A DNA stretch of 64,000 nucleotides from Serinus canaria (taxonomy: Eukaryota > Chordata > Aves > Passeriformes > Fringillidae). The notes under the pieces are model-generated. The model made no database searches. It saw only the letters and a program-made list of their open reading frames with translations, and was not told where the DNA came from. Below, in pieces: positions 25,501 to 40,500 of this stretch. Position 1 is the stretch's first letter, and every line of letters begins with the position of its first letter. The stretch lies in assembly GCF_022539315.1 (NCBI RefSeq), contig NC_066337.1:1798001-1862000 (forward strand), written 5' to 3'. The translations under genes were made by a program, and so were the position numbers.

Positions 25501-28500
25501 GAGGACGGCGTGAGCGCGGCGGGCGGCTGGCACACGGTGCGGGTGCCCGGCAGTGAGAACGAGCTGCGCCTCACCGAGCTGGAGCCCTCCAGCCTCTACG
25601 AGGTGCTGATGGTGGCCAGGAGCGCCGCAGGCGAGGGCCAGCCGGCCATGCTGACGTTCCGCACCAGCAAGGGTAGGTGCAGCACAATGTGCCCTGTGTC
25701 CTGGCCTTCCAGAGACATTTATTTAATGACATCAGTCATTTAATGGCATCTGCTAAGCCATATGTGAAATATTCTGCAATTTATTTGCTAAAGAGCGGCC
25801 TCTAATAGCTAAAATTGCTGGAGGGCAAACTTCCTTGAGTGTGAGGCTTTTGGTAAGTAGAAGCCATTAAAAGCTTGATAATATTATTTTTGGGGTGATT
25901 GTTAAGATTTGTACTGTGAGGTCTCTCTTGCTTTAAGGAGCAAAGTCAGGAGCAGTCTGTCCTTGTTGAGGTTTTGTATCACAGAAGAAACTCTGCACCG
26001 TTGAGTTTTCATGTGTCAACAAAGCTGTTCCTGGTTTGCTTTGCAGACACCTCAGTGACAATCTCTGCTGACCGACCACAAGCCAGCTGTTCTGATAGTT
26101 GTGTGCAGACAGCAACAAGCACAACATTCCTAATCAGAGCGTTTTTTCTTTCAAGTTTGGACTCTGCTGCCTGTGCTCTTTAGCACACAAACAAGTAGAT
26201 ATTTTTTGTACTACTGTCCAAGAATGGCTTTTAAGTGACGGAGGGAAGGATTAGATGGGATATTTGGAATAAATTCTTCCCTGGGAGGGTGGTGAGGCCC
26301 TGGCACAGGTTGCCCAGAGAAGCTGTGGCTGCCCCTGGATTCCTGGAAGTGTCCAAAGCCAGGTTGGATGGGGCATGGAGCAACTTGGGATAGTGGAAGG
26401 CGTCCCTGCCCAGGGGAGGGTGTGGATCAAGATGAGCTTAAAGGTTCCTTCTGGCTCAAATCCTCCTGGAATTCTATGATGAACACAATAACTTAAAATT
26501 TTTAAAAGAATTTAATGTCTTCATTAAGTTTGTGAAACATACGTAGATCTTTTACCCTATCCATCCTTATCATCATTCTATCAATGAACAGGTACAAAAA
26601 AAATTGATGGCCCTCAACCTCTGAAAATCTCTCCCCTGCTAAAAAAAGTCAACAACTCCCTAATTGTGACCTGCCTACCCCCCAGCACATCTCTGCCTGA
26701 TGAAACTTTGGGTCCCTCTCAGGCACCTGCCTAACAACTCCAATCCTGGCTGAGCTACTGCTTGCTCTCCACAGCCCAGCAGACACAGCCCCAGCCTGCA
26801 CCACCCTTGGCCAGCCACACAGAAATGTTCAGTATGGCTGACTGGTTCCTCAGCTGCTCCAGAGGGAGCCTCATTCTTCATCTGCACCCATCAGCACGCT
26901 AGATGAGGATTCTATGGCTCCTATTTACACAAAGCAACCTCTAACACAGGAGTCCTTCTCCTGCTCCCCCTTCATGGGCTGTGTGCTACTATGAGACCAA
27001 ACACCATTTCGAGAGGCCACAGTCATCCATCCTCAGCCTCTTCTCAGCCACCCCCTCCCTTGCACCGACCCTCAGAGGATGAGTCTGAGGAGGATTCTCT
27101 GTGGAACACCCCACACTTACCTGATTTTTTGCGCTACACCTCCTCCCTTTATCATCACAGGTGCACATTCCTCACCCCACCTTCCTCCACGAGTCAGGTT
27201 CAAACAGCCCCCAGGGTATTGTACCAAACTGTGGCAAAATCCCATTCCACCCATACTTTTCTGTAAAAGACATCCTGGTGTTCCTACTCATGTTCCTCCT
27301 CCTACAAACCCTCCCAGCTTACTGGGGGGGCTGAGAAACTTCACACCAGCAAAGCCACTTGTCACAGCCCATATATTAAACCCAGGTGATGCTTCCTCTT
27401 CAGTGTCCTGTGGTCAATCCCTGGCAAACTCAGGGGAGTCAGTCCTGCACCCCACCCTGCTCCACTATCCTGCCACCCCTTCTGCCACAGGTCGAAATCC
27501 CTCTCAGCCTGGTGTACTGGGTCCAGCTGCTGCCACAGCATTTTAACTCCTTCTCTAAACGTGGATTTCAGTGTGTAATTTTCCCCATCTGGTGATGTTG
27601 TGATGAGTGGGCTTGGCAGCACAGGCGGGAGCTGGCAGCATCACCACTAAGCACTGTGGATGTCAGTACTGCAGATGGACAGTCACCCACCCACAGCCTG
27701 GGTGGGAAATCTCTCTAGCTCTCCCAGAGAAACTCCCTGATTGCTATCCTGACTGTCCAGCTTGGGATTTGAGGTCAGGGCAGCAAGGTAGCAAGTGACC
27801 TTGTAGAGTGAGCATTGACAAACAGCATTTCCTTATGCAGGCCCTACACTGATATACTGTCTGTCAAATCTTCTTAGAAAGAACATCGTCCTCGAAAAAC
27901 ACACAGGCTCCATCTCCACCTGTAGGAATCCCCAAACATCCCGTTGTTCACGAAGGCACAAATAACTTTGGTGTCATCCTTCCAGACCCGTCTCGCCACA
28001 GTGGAGGTAGGAGGGTGGATGGTTTGTGATTTGGGCACTAAAAGTTGTGTTGCGAGGAGCTGTATCTGAATTAACCTGTGTTTATTACTGCTCCAGGTGC
28101 TTGTATTGCCTCCTCTATTTCCTTTATACTCTGAGGTTACTCTGTTACATAAGATATTTCCTAGGATGCTGCTGCCTGCATGTGTGGCTCTCAAAAAACA
28201 AGAGAATTTTTGCTTACAACCCATATTCTTACTGCTCATTTTTAAACCTGTGGTATCTTTTTGCTAAATACTCTGGTTTTCTCTTTCCTTGCACCAAAAA
28301 AGAGCCAGAGGAAGAGGAAATGGGAAATGGCTGTGTCTGAGCTTTAAGTTCTCAAAGTGTGTGATATCTGTTCTGAACGTTTTCCTGTGCCTTCCTAGGG
28401 ACAGGCTTATTTCTGATGGTGAGGAGATATAAGCACTTCCAGTAGATGTGTCTTTTGGCCTGGTTTCCAGTGAAAAGAGCACGTTTATAGTCCGTTTTCT

Positions 28501-31500
28501 CATCCCCCCTTCCCCCAGCCTTTGAACTCCTTGGCCTGGTTCAGGCAGATTTACTCAGGGGCTGAGCTCTCAGAGGTATCTAAAATTTGGGGTAAAGCCA
28601 GAGGTGAGTGGAGAATTTTAATAACACAGGCAAGGAGCTGAGCTTGTGGCAGCACTGAATGGCAGAGGAGCCACACAAGGGCCTTACTTGTGCCTGGCTG
28701 CAAATGCTCATCTGCTTCAGGCCCCAGAGCTGCCAGCCTGCTGCTCCTTGCTCCACTCCTCTCCTCAGCACCAGCTCCATGTTCAAGAATCCAGGCTGGT
28801 TCAGTAAAGCCTCACAGCTCTTACAACCAGTTTTACTAACACCCCTCTTTCCCTTCTCTCTGTCCCACTGCTGCCTGTAACTTCAGTGAGTTCTGTAAGT
28901 ACATCCTGGTGCATGCTTTGTTCTCTCTTCCTCCTCGTTTCTCCAGCACTTGATAGTGCAGATGGGTTGAAGTCTCATTGGGTCTGGGGGGATTTTGGGG
29001 ACTTGAAAATAATAACCATGTTTTTCTTGTTCACTTAGTGTATGTATCTGTTTTCATGTAGAAATGGTTGGAGTAGTGCAATACCATATAATTTTTTAAT
29101 ATTATATTGGTAAGATAATCAGTTCCTCTTGAATTGCTCATCATCCATCCTTTTCAGCAGAGTAAGGGCAGTGGTGATTTCAGGAGGATTAAAGATTCTC
29201 CTTGTTAATATGTGAAGTCCAACACAATCATCAGCAACAATTCTAGTCAGTGAAAATGAAGTTTCAGCTGACTCTAATCCTCTTATACCCGAATTTTCCC
29301 ATTCAGTTCCAGAAGCTCCTGACCGACCCACGATATCCACGGCCTCGGAATCGTCCGTCTATGTCACGTGGATCCCCCGTGCCAACGGGGGCTCCCCCAT
29401 CACTGCTTTCAAAGTGGAGTACAAACGTCTGGGTCGCAACAGCGACTGGCTCGTCGCAGCTGGAAACATCTCTCCCTCCAAGCTGTCTGTGGAAGTTAGG
29501 AACTTGGAGCCAGGTATCAGAAATGATCTTTCATTACTGCAGCTCTTCGGGTTTTTTCGTTTTAACTTCTGCTTGGATTACCCTGTTTCTGCTCGATTAG
29601 GTTTGGGGTTTGTGTATGGTCTAGGAGCTCGTTACATGAATTCAAGTTGATTTCTGGCTTTCCAAGTGGAAAAAAACCCCACCATAATTTAATACTTGTT
29701 CATGTGGAGAGGAGGGTTGTGTATCACTGCTATTTTTAACTTAATTGTCCTTCTAGTGAACACTCAGAATGTAGAGAAAAATGCATTAATGGAAAAATGT
29801 CTGTCCTGACTTCTTCTAGTGTCTAGCCCTGAAAACTCAGGCAAAAAACATAAGAGAAGATGGAGTGGATAGTGATAGGGATCCTTTGAAGCATCTTCTC
29901 AGTGCCCAGCAGTTTAGGGATTTCCTGGGCTGATGGAGATATCTCCAATAGCCTTTGGATTTTCCTTGAGTGACTTCTAGAAGCTGTTTATATCTCCACA
30001 TCAGCCTGTGGCGAGGACTCCTCTCCTTTTCTAACTGGATGCTGTGCAAAAAGTACTTCCTAATCTGTTTAGTCTCTCCTCGAATCCTCTTTCCAGCACT
30101 TGTTTTGCTACAAGGGCTTCTTTCTTTTCCCTCTTTCCCTTAAAAGGAGAAATGTACAGGTTCCGAGTGATCGCAGTGAACAACTACGGGGAGAGCCCGC
30201 GGAGCGCGGCGTCGCGCCCCTACCAGGTGGCCGGGTTCAGCGGCCGCTTCTCCAGCCGGCCCATCGCCGGCCCGCACATCGCCTACACCGAGGCCATCAG
30301 CGACACCCAGATCATGCTGAAATGGACGGTGGGTGCAGTTCTGCCTCTTCTTACCACAGTTTGTACTTCGGAGTTGAGGATTAAGAGCTGTTTGCAAAGT
30401 GGTGAGCAGGGGTTTTTCTCCCCGCAAGACCGGGAGATGATCGTGTTCCTAGGACGGGGCTGAGGCACTTCATGGCTGTACGGTAGAACTGGGGGACTTA
30501 ATGGGACTTGTGCCTCTTGAGCCCTTTGCCCCCATTTCCAGACACTTTTTCCCGCTCAGAGGCAGCTCTGTCAGTTGTCTGTTGTCTTTTGCACCATCTC
30601 CCAGCTTCCCTCCGCCCCACTCCCCTTCCAGCTCCCCGGGGACCCCGCACGCCCCTCCTCAGGTTACGCCAGATGTGCCCAACTGGCAGCTCCAGTGAGA
30701 AGCTGCAGCCGCCCCAGTCCACCTGCTCTGGCACAGACATCTCAGAGGCACCAGTGGGCTTAACTCTGTCCCAAGCCCTGTTCATGCCATGAGTTGTGAG
30801 TGAGTTGGCTCCGTTTCCTGCAATTCCTGCTGCTTTTGTCAATCCAGGCTGGGGTGGCTGGGAGAGCGTTTCAAACCCGCCGTCTTCCCTCACATCCAGT
30901 GGAGGTTTCATGTTAGAGAAACATTTTCCTTTCCCCTGTTACCTCGTCTATTGTAAACAAGTACTTTAAAGTCCTTATTGAAACCCACAGAAATTCTTTG
31001 CTCTTGTTTTGAAATCTAACCCCCTGGTATACTTTGGAGGATTTAATGTGTAGAGTTCCCAGTGTTAGTTTGCTCTGCTAGCTCAGCCTTAAGAGATGTT
31101 AAGGATAATAAACTTAAAATAACCTCTGGTTCCTCAGGAGGCTGCATAACTTAAAGATTCTTGAGCTGATTTTTAGAGTGACCTTAACTCTTTCTGAAGA
31201 GTTTTATGGTTTTAACTTTTCCATTTCCATTAATCATGCAGATTTTCGGGCTGTGCATGGTCAAACCCTAACTAAGGGTTTGGGAAGTGATGTGGGAGGA
31301 TAGAGTCGGCCCAAACTCAATCTCTTGTACCCATCCTACTCTCTGTCTACTCAGGGGAGTTCACTCACTTTTACTTACACAACCTTATTAAAAATACTCA
31401 TATTTGCAGAGCATCAGCAACTCGGGCACAGCAGCACAGCAGGACTCAGTTAAAACTTTTCTTCTCTCATGCAGTCTCTTAAAATTCTTTTGCAGTACAT

Positions 31501-34500
31501 CACGTCGAGCAACAACAACACGCCCATCCAAGGATTCTACATCTATTACCGGCCCACGGACAGCGACAACGACAGCGACTACAAGCGCGATATCGTGGAC
31601 GGTACGGTGCCGGGCACGCCTGCTTGGAGAAGGGGAAGGACACCCTGTAGCCATGTTGGCTGTGTTTATATGAAATCTAAACTGCTTTTCCCGAGCAGTC
31701 TTTATAATATATCTCACAGAAGGAGCTATCTCAACTCCCTAACGTCAGGTTTTGCCCACACGTGAGCTGGTTTCTTCCTTCTGAAGCCTCTTTGACATGG
31801 AAGCTTGAGAGCTAAATACTGGGGTTAGGTTTGGCTTGTTATACAGCTGCAAAGCCTTAATGAAGGTCTATTTAAACTGGTGTAGCTTCAAGTTGTATAA
31901 AGAGAAAGCAGTGTAAATGAGGTTTAACCCAGGATAAAAACATCTGGGTTACAGACTGTACTAACAACTAGCTGGCTTTTAAAATTATTTACCTCAGTTT
32001 GGACTCTCTAAGCTGGTAGTATCTTGTGTGTAATTGCCCTTCTCTCCTCTTACCTCGCCTAATCACTTCTCCTACTATAAGGAAGTTGCTTTTAGCTTCA
32101 AGTGCTGTAGCACTCTGCAAATGCAGCTATGTTTGTGCTTCATTTTGCCTTTTAATCAAGTTATTTTTTTCCCCTGTGCATATTAGATCATCATTTTCCT
32201 GGAAGAAGTTATTAGATAATGTCTATATTAGTCCAGAAGTGGAAAACCCTTTTAAAAATATTTTATTTAATGTCCTTATTGCTCGGGCTGAGCAAACGCA
32301 GTGATCTCATTCTGGCCAGTGACGTTAATTATTTTTTCCCCCTCATTTATTCAGTTACAAGAGGAATGGACCTTTATTTTGAAAATTTTCCCCTGCCAGA
32401 CAATACTGCACATAGTACTTTGATGCATGACATAAGCTTTTGCACACTATAAAGCTATTAAAGATCCAGAGTTTGAGCTCAGAGGCTTTAAAGAACCTTA
32501 TGCAGGCTTCACCTTCATCTGCAAATGTATTTTAGCCTTTGCTAGACAGAACTTGTGTGTTTATAAATCTTATACACCGAGCAGTTAGTTGTTTAAGTGG
32601 GCTCCACTGTGCTGTGAAATTAGCTTGTTTCGGGTTTTTTTCCAGCGTGTGTGTATTGAACTCTTTGTGGCAGTCTGAAACCATTAGCAGCTGCTCTGCT
32701 CTGCCAGAGCCTGCAACAGAAATCACTTGGTGGAAAGATTTAAACTTCAACTTTTCTTTACTGTGCTCCCCTAAATTAGCTTTTCAGGAGGGGAAAAAGA
32801 AAAAAAAAGAGAGAACTATTTTCAATTAAGTTGTGATTGGAAGCACTTGATGTGAAATATGTAGAGGAACATGTGACTTAAGGTATTTTTGCCATAAATC
32901 ACTTGTTCTTTGCTTTTTTTTCCCCCCTGTTACCTTTGAATTAATCTGCTTTATGACAGGGAATTTTATCTTGAAATGACTGCATGAGTTGTGGAAAAAG
33001 TGTTGTGATGCCTGTGCTAGCTAAGTGCTTGCCGCAGGCTTTCCTCACCGCTTCCTGTTAAGTCTTGTCTTTCGAGACATTCAAAACTCTGCAGAAACAT
33101 TTTTTTTCCCCTTATAAATGCCGCTGCAGGCAAAATCAGATTTTATTTGTAGGAAAAAAAAACAAGCAAAAAGCTCTGATGGCTCCTCGCTATCTCTCAG
33201 CCGCTTTAGGCAACAGCAAAAAAAAAATCAAAAAAAATCACCCCTGTCCTGCAGCGATGGTCGGCATTTCTTCGTTTCTGGTCTGAATTTCTCTGTTTCG
33301 AGAATCCTGGAGATTGAATTTTAAATGTAAATGCAGTCTGATGTCAGTTGTTTAAATGTTTTCCCTTGCTAATGGTGCACGAAGAGGACAGTTAAAGTGC
33401 CTGTACTGATTCCAGTTCCACTAATGGTTTGAAGCGGAAACCTAAAACCTGGTGTAGTAATTACCGAAAGGAATGCTTGGGGGTGGGGGCGCCGGGAAAA
33501 CCGAGGCTGAATCTTGGGAAAACGTGTGATTTAGGGAAAGGCAGCTCCAGCCTCAGCCAGGGCTTGTCCGCCCTCACTGGGATGTGGACACGGACCGTGC
33601 CGGGCAGCCCCTGGTGCAGAGGGGCCCTCCTGGGTACCCCTGCCCTGCTGGGGCCGGGCAGAGGGTCCGGACCTGGGCTGGGGTCCCGGAGGAGTTTGAG
33701 CAGCATCACGGTGACAGCCCCTGCCCGCCGAGCACGCCCGAGCCTTTTTATTAATGCTTAAATCAGTAGGTGGTAGACAGTTCCTTAGAAACAGTGGAAA
33801 CAGTTCAAGGTGGTATTTTCCAAGAGGGATTAAGAGCACTCAAACAGTTAATTAAACTCCCTAAAAAAAAAAAAAAAAAAAAAGTCGCTGTTTAGTAAAA
33901 TTTGTCACAAGCCCGTGAAAGTAAAAACTGGGAGTGATTTATCCTGAAGTGCTCAGTACTTCAGGAGGGTGTCTAAATGAAAAGCTGGCTGGGGGCCAAA
34001 GATGACAAAACCATCCTATTAGAGAAGATTGCCTGGCTGGGGCTGGGGCTTGGGCTCTGCAGGGGCAGTGGCACCAGGACAGCCTTGCTGCGTTCCCAGG
34101 ATGGTTCATAAAATGCACGTTCGGTTATTTGGGGTTTCGGCCAAATTGAGCAACCGAGATGTGTCCTTTCTGTGTGACACCAATGGCTGCAGTGGTACCT
34201 TGCACCTCTGCTCACAGTCAAGTTCTTCCTTGTCCCAAGCTCTCTGTGCCAGTTTTCCTTGTCATTTGCCCAGGTTACTGTAAATAGTCACCATAATCCA
34301 CCCTAAACCCATCCCTCTGACAGTTCCATGTTTAGGGTGCACAGGGCTGCTGTTCAACTTAAATGCACATGTGTGGGCACTTGGATGACTGGGTTTTGAG
34401 TTTAGTGAGTTTTGGCTTTTGTAGAGAATGACCTTCTTTAAAAGAAAATACTGAAAAAACCCTCACTTTAATTCATCAAAAGGTCCTTCTAATAATCAAT

Positions 34501-37500
34501 TTCACAAGATAACACAAGTCTTAGAGTGGAATAATTTGGGTTGAAAGGGACCTTCAGGATCATCTAGTTCCTACCCTCTGTCATGAGCAGGGATGCCACT
34601 TGTCCATAAACTACTGCTGAAGATTTTTGTGCTAACAAGACAAGCTGCAGTGCCCCTGCATTTGGTAGAAAAGGTCCCTGCAATGCACTCAACCATAATT
34701 CTGGCTCCTATGGGTAAATGAATTGCAATTTACTTTTTGTCCCCCCCACAGGTACAAAGCAGTGGCACCTGATAAATCACCTGCAGCCTGAAACTTCTTA
34801 TGACATTAAGATGCAGTGTTACAACGAGGGAGGGGAGAGTGAGTACAGCAACGTGATGATCTGCGAGACCAAAGGTGAGGCTGCAGGGTCCAGCCGAGGT
34901 GGCCTTTGGGACGGGAAAGATCCACTGGGGGAATTTTTGTGCAGCACAAAAGTCAGCTGCGATGATGACCATAATTTTCTGGAATGTTTCGGAGGATTGT
35001 TTTGTCTTCCGAAGCTGGGATTGTTTTGAACATATGGAAAGTGATCCGTTACACTCCTGAGGCTCTCAGCAGAGCTCTGCAGCTTTGCCTGCCCTCAGAG
35101 ATAGCGCTGCTGCCTCTGCTCTGCTGATGGCCTCTCCTTAGGAGACAACCATGCGCCTGAAGATGACAGAATTGATTTGTACATCTGTTTTATGTCTTCA
35201 GGGCTCTGTGACACGTTGTATAAGTGCAGACCACAGCAATTGATGGCTGTGTTGGCTGCCTCCATCCCTAATCCTGCATGCCTCTGGCACAAAGTTTGTA
35301 CTGTTCTCGGGAAGTGTCAGATATGGCAGTCACATTTATTTTGCAAAGAATTCCTGTCTCCTTTAATCTCTAAAACCAAGTAAGGCTGTAAAGGGAAAAT
35401 GCAGACAGTAAACTTCAAATGCAGTGCTATGAAAAAATGTTTGAGAAAAAAAAAGAAAAAAGCCCTCTGGGAGCGGAAGCATCAAAATTCAGTGAAGTGA
35501 GTAGTGAAACCTTTGAAGGAAGGAGTAGGAGCTGCAGGGCTTCAAGGCTGTGCACACAGTTAGTCTCCCTCCTGCAAGGAATATAACTTTCTTCTCTAAT
35601 TTTAAAATGGGCAAGATGTAATCTGTCATTCACACTGCCTTTTCCTTAAAATTCATCTCCCCAAGGCTTATAAGGGTGATCCAGCTTATCCAGCATACAT
35701 GCATGGAGGTGCTTGTCTCTCTAACCAGCTTCACTCCTAAGCCAGGCACCTCTTTTAGGGTTTTAGTGTCAAATGAAATAAATCTGAACTGTGGTGTACT
35801 GGAAACTAATGTAAATGCAATCCCTGGGTTGAAGCAGCATCTCATTTTCAGTGATTTTCTGTTCATCTCTTGGTTGATCTTCATCTGTGTGGTTTGGAAA
35901 GGGGGTTAGCAGGGTTCACATCAGATAAGGGTAGGTCATCTGGCAGAGCCTGGGCGAGAAAAATGAGTGTTGTGGTTTTTCCTGACCTCAGAAGTGGAAA
36001 GATTTGTGCTCTTTCAAGTTGAGAGCTAGAGCAGTTGCAGCCACGGGTACCTCGAGCGGCTCGTTAAAGTTCCAGTGACCTCAAAGAGGGGGTGAGCAGG
36101 CGGGATATTCACCATTTTCCAAGGCAAACAGTTATTACCCAATAGGAGCTGGCATTCTCTTTGCAGGATTTAGTGTTGACTTGGAGGCTTTCTTTGTGAG
36201 GTATCGGGACTCAGACTCTGCAGTAATTATTTTCATTTCATGACAAAAAAACACATTTAGAAAATGCATTGAGTGGATGTACACATGCTTGTCTCTGCTC
36301 ACCAGTGAAACGCACGCCAGGAGCGTCTGAGTATCCAGTGAGAGACCTGAGCACGCCGCCCAGCCCCCCCGAGCGGGCTGGGGGCAGCGGGGCTGTGGCT
36401 GCCAGCAGCCCCGTGCGCAGCGGGGACATGCTCTACCTGATTGTGGGCTGTGTCCTGGGCGTCATGGTCCTCATCCTCATCGTCTTCATCGCCATGTGCC
36501 TCTGGAAGAACCGGCAGCAGAACGCCATGCAGAGTGAGTGCGGGTTGGTTTCATGGGGAAAATATTAGCAGGGTAAAATTAGGAATGTCCATGCTGCGTT
36601 TTATGGATGGGAAGCAGTTTCCTGTTAGGAGCCAGCTTGCATTTCTTGGACTTCCAGGTGTGCCTTAGGTGCAGACTTGGGTTTTTAAGAGCAGTGTCTC
36701 CATTTCTTCACACTGATGCTCCCTGTCCTGCTGGGTCCCTGGAGGACTGTGATGCGGTTTCACCCAGGCAGAGGTGTGGGAAAGGCCTGGGCAAAATTTC
36801 TGCAGTTTCTGTTTAACTTTAAGCCCCTGCATAGGTATCTGATGGTTGCAGAGGTAGAATGCATGTAATCATAATCACTTGTTAAAATTGTGGAGATTTA
36901 AACCCTGGATCTCTCCCTTACTTGAGTGCATCTGGAAAGAAAGAGAACTTGCAGCTCTAGGACAAGTCCCATGTTACCTCTTAGTCTGTGCACAATGAGA
37001 TGGCATTCAATGGCCAAGTCTAACAGAGAGGTGTTAATAAGGAAAACCTGTTCATTAGCGAGCAGGAGCCTGGAGCAGGAGCTTTGCAAGGTGCTCTGTG
37101 CCCACCAACAGCCCAGAGCCAGCAGAATCTCTGTCCTGGCCTTTTCTGCTCCTTGTGCATAAATCAGCCTTGTTCTTGCCACGGCCTGTGGTTATTTATA
37201 AATGCTCTTACTCTCCTACAGAGAGAAATGTAGGAGATAATAAAGATAGTATCTTCAGCTGCAGCCCAGAGAGATCTTCTGGAAGCGTCTTATAGCAGAT
37301 ATAGCAGAAGGGCTATATCTGTTGGTGCTACAAAAGGCCTGGTTTTAGGATGCTCCTGTAGTGATTGAAAGCAGCCAGGTCCTTCCAGACCAACATTTGT
37401 GGCCTGCTCTCCAGGATGTGGCTGTTTTCCATGTCTACATGCGGATGCTAAGCAGTTGGATATCAGAGTTAGCTCACAAAAGCTGGAGAATGAAAAGATG

Positions 37501-40500
37501 AGTTTCATTATTTTTTAGGGTTGTTCATTTAGCTTCTCATTTATCAGCAGAAGTGCTTTCAGTAAAAATGTCTTTTGCAGAATATGACCCTCCAGGCTAC
37601 CTCTACCAAGGGGCAGATATCAACGGGCAGATGGTTGAGTACACGACCTTGCCCGGGACGAGCCGGGTCAACGGCAGCATCCACGGGAACTTCCTCAGCA
37701 ATGGCCTCAGCAACGGCTGTCCCCACCTCCACCACAAAGTTGCCAATGGTGTCAATGGGATCATGAGTGGAGGAGGAGCAGGACTGTACCCAGGGCACAC
37801 CAACTCCCTGTCCAGAACACACATGGACTATGAACATCCCCATCACCTTGTGAACGTAAGGTCCTACACTGGGTGGGGGGCTCAGCCCAGACCTTGGGGT
37901 TCATTCAGGGGCTGTGGAAGCCAGCTTAGTTTGTGTGGGGGAATACTCATCCATTGATAACAGCCAGTTCCACTGAATTCCTTATCCCAGAGGAAGCAAC
38001 TGGGCTGATATTTGTGATACAAACATCATGGTTTTCATTTGAGAATATCAGATGACAGCAAGAATTCCACTTACTCTGGGAAATCTGCCTCTACCCTCCT
38101 CCTAACAGCATGTAAGCTCTGAGAATGCCTCAGTGCTGGGCTGAGATACTTTACTTGTACATATGGTATTTCTCAATCTCCAAGTTAAATACATTTAATT
38201 ATAGCTGCTTATTCTGCAGCTTTATGGATCACCCGTTTTTCCCCCACCTGTTTCAGATCTGTAACCCTGAGCAATGCTATTAATTATGGCAAAGCACGAA
38301 TGGCGCAGGAGGTTCCATGGAATGAAGTGCCCCATACATCTTGAGCTGCAGCAGAGTAATAACACTGCTTTTTTTTTTTTTTCAGTCCCCTGTTTGTGAC
38401 TGTTGAGACAGGCTCGTTTTTTGTTTTGAAATTGAAAATAAAATTAAAAACTAATTTCAGTCTGCGACCCAGCCTTTGTATGCTGTGGAAAAATACTTCA
38501 TTTGCTGAAACGTGTCCTGTTTCCAAGAGAGAATAATGATTTCATTATTGTCTATGGAAACAGATGGCTTGCATTCAAACTTACTAAACTTACTCAAAAC
38601 TGTGAACATTGCCCAGGAAAACTGAAAGAAAAAGTTCAAAAGTCTGAATAACCCATGCTGTTTCTGGAGAAAAAAAACGGGTCTATTGTTTGTGTTGGTA
38701 ATTGAGCACAAGCACTTCATTTTATTGAACAACAAATTAGCACTTGCACAGTAGTTGCCACTTCACTTCCCTCCAGTCTGAGCCCAGATCAGTCAGTTCT
38801 TCACCCCATTCTGCCCTTGGCCTACACATGTAGCAAGAAGTGCCCACTTTTTGTTGTTTTCAAGGGCAACCAAGGCCCAAACTGGGTTTTTTTGACCTGT
38901 CCACCCTCCCAGTGGGTGAAACTCTCCAAAAATCTCCAAGCCCTCAGGGAGGGAACATTTGCAGTGCTCAAAAGCTTGCCCAGGAGAAAGACTGGGAGTT
39001 TGCATTAAGTTTTGTCCCTCCCATTTTTATCTTTTTGGGGGGAAAAATGAAATACATGTGTGATGACACAGGTCTTGGTTCCTAGAGCTCCTCTGTGCCA
39101 TGAGGTGTCCACCCAACACCTCTGTCCTGCTGGGAACAGGTGATGGGGTTGAGCTTTTCTTTCCCCATTCCGTGTTGCAGAAAGTTTGAGTCACAGGATC
39201 TCTGCCCATGGAGAAGGGCTGGGACTGGCACGTGGGCGAGGCAGAGGAACAGGATGTTCTGATCCTCGTTAGGGCGCTCTTTATTGTTTCAATGATTGAG
39301 TTAAGTGAGGAAGGGAGAAACTGGCCAGGATGGCAATCAAGACTAATTAGGCATTTCCTCAGTGCTCCCTATCCTTCAAAAACTTCAGGGTAAGCTCTGT
39401 TTTTGCAAAAGTAGGGATTGCTAGAAGTTGCCTACCACTTGAGCTGCCAAAAGCCAGGTGAGCCTTCCCAGCCTGGCTCCCTTCTGGAGCCCAGTGCAGG
39501 AGCCTGGCTCTGCAGCCCCCTTGGAGTGGCTCCCACATCACTGTCTGCCTGGTCCCTAACAATGAGGTATGTGTTAATCTGGGCATTTCAACTGGCTTGT
39601 AATGGCCCCGTTAGCCAAAACCAACAACACAAAATCCCTCTCACCCGGAGTCATTGCTGGCTGAGGAATTACCCCATCTGTACAAATACCAAATGGTTCA
39701 AAAATCAGTGTAGTGAAGTAAACTGATCTAATCGGAGTAATTACAGGAAAGTGGGATGGGTTTGTATGTGACATCAGCCCTGCAAATTTAATCCTCTGTC
39801 TCCCTAAACAAGCCTTGCGTGCTAATGAACAGCAATTCACTTTCGTGTCTGTCATCAGCGTTAAAAATAAATATATTTACAGTGTGTTTATTAAATTAAA
39901 CCTCAGCATATTAAGCTGAAAACAGACCAGGGAAATGACCACATACTTGTCTAAGCTGCAGTTATTTACTTTTCCCTGACACACACACTGGCAAAGCCCT
40001 CCCCTGGCCTTTGGACAATCGCTCAGTGTTGCTGTGGCACGTACAGCCCGGAGCAGGGCATCGATAACGTGATCAGAGTGGGGAAACTGAGTCCAAGCTC
40101 TTGGGTGTCCCAACAGTGATTTGATTTCTAATTATTAATTATTAATCCTTTCTACTGCAGGGTGGTGGGATGTACACGACAGTGCCACAGGCTGACCCCT
40201 CGGAGTGCATCAGCTGCCGGAATTGTCGGAACAATAACAGGTGAGAAATGACAACAGCAGGTGAGAAATGACCTACCCAGAGAACAGCCCTCCCTCTGTC
40301 TGCTGGGGTGGAGCTGGGGCTGACAAAAGATGAGAGCTGGATTCCTGGCTAGCATGAGGAGCTCCATGGATGACCTGGAGAGCAATTGAGGGTTTTCCAT
40401 AGGACAGAATAAAACAAGTTTTTAAAATTCCAGAGCTCACTTTCCTCAACATGCTTCTCTGATGCTCTCCAGGAAGTGAGGCAGGTTGGGCACTGGATTT

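Noticed and set aside
25246..25574. Short - strand frames near CDON exon 9
   Set aside because: Antisense shadow of the exon and intronic A/T runs, with no recognisable domain.
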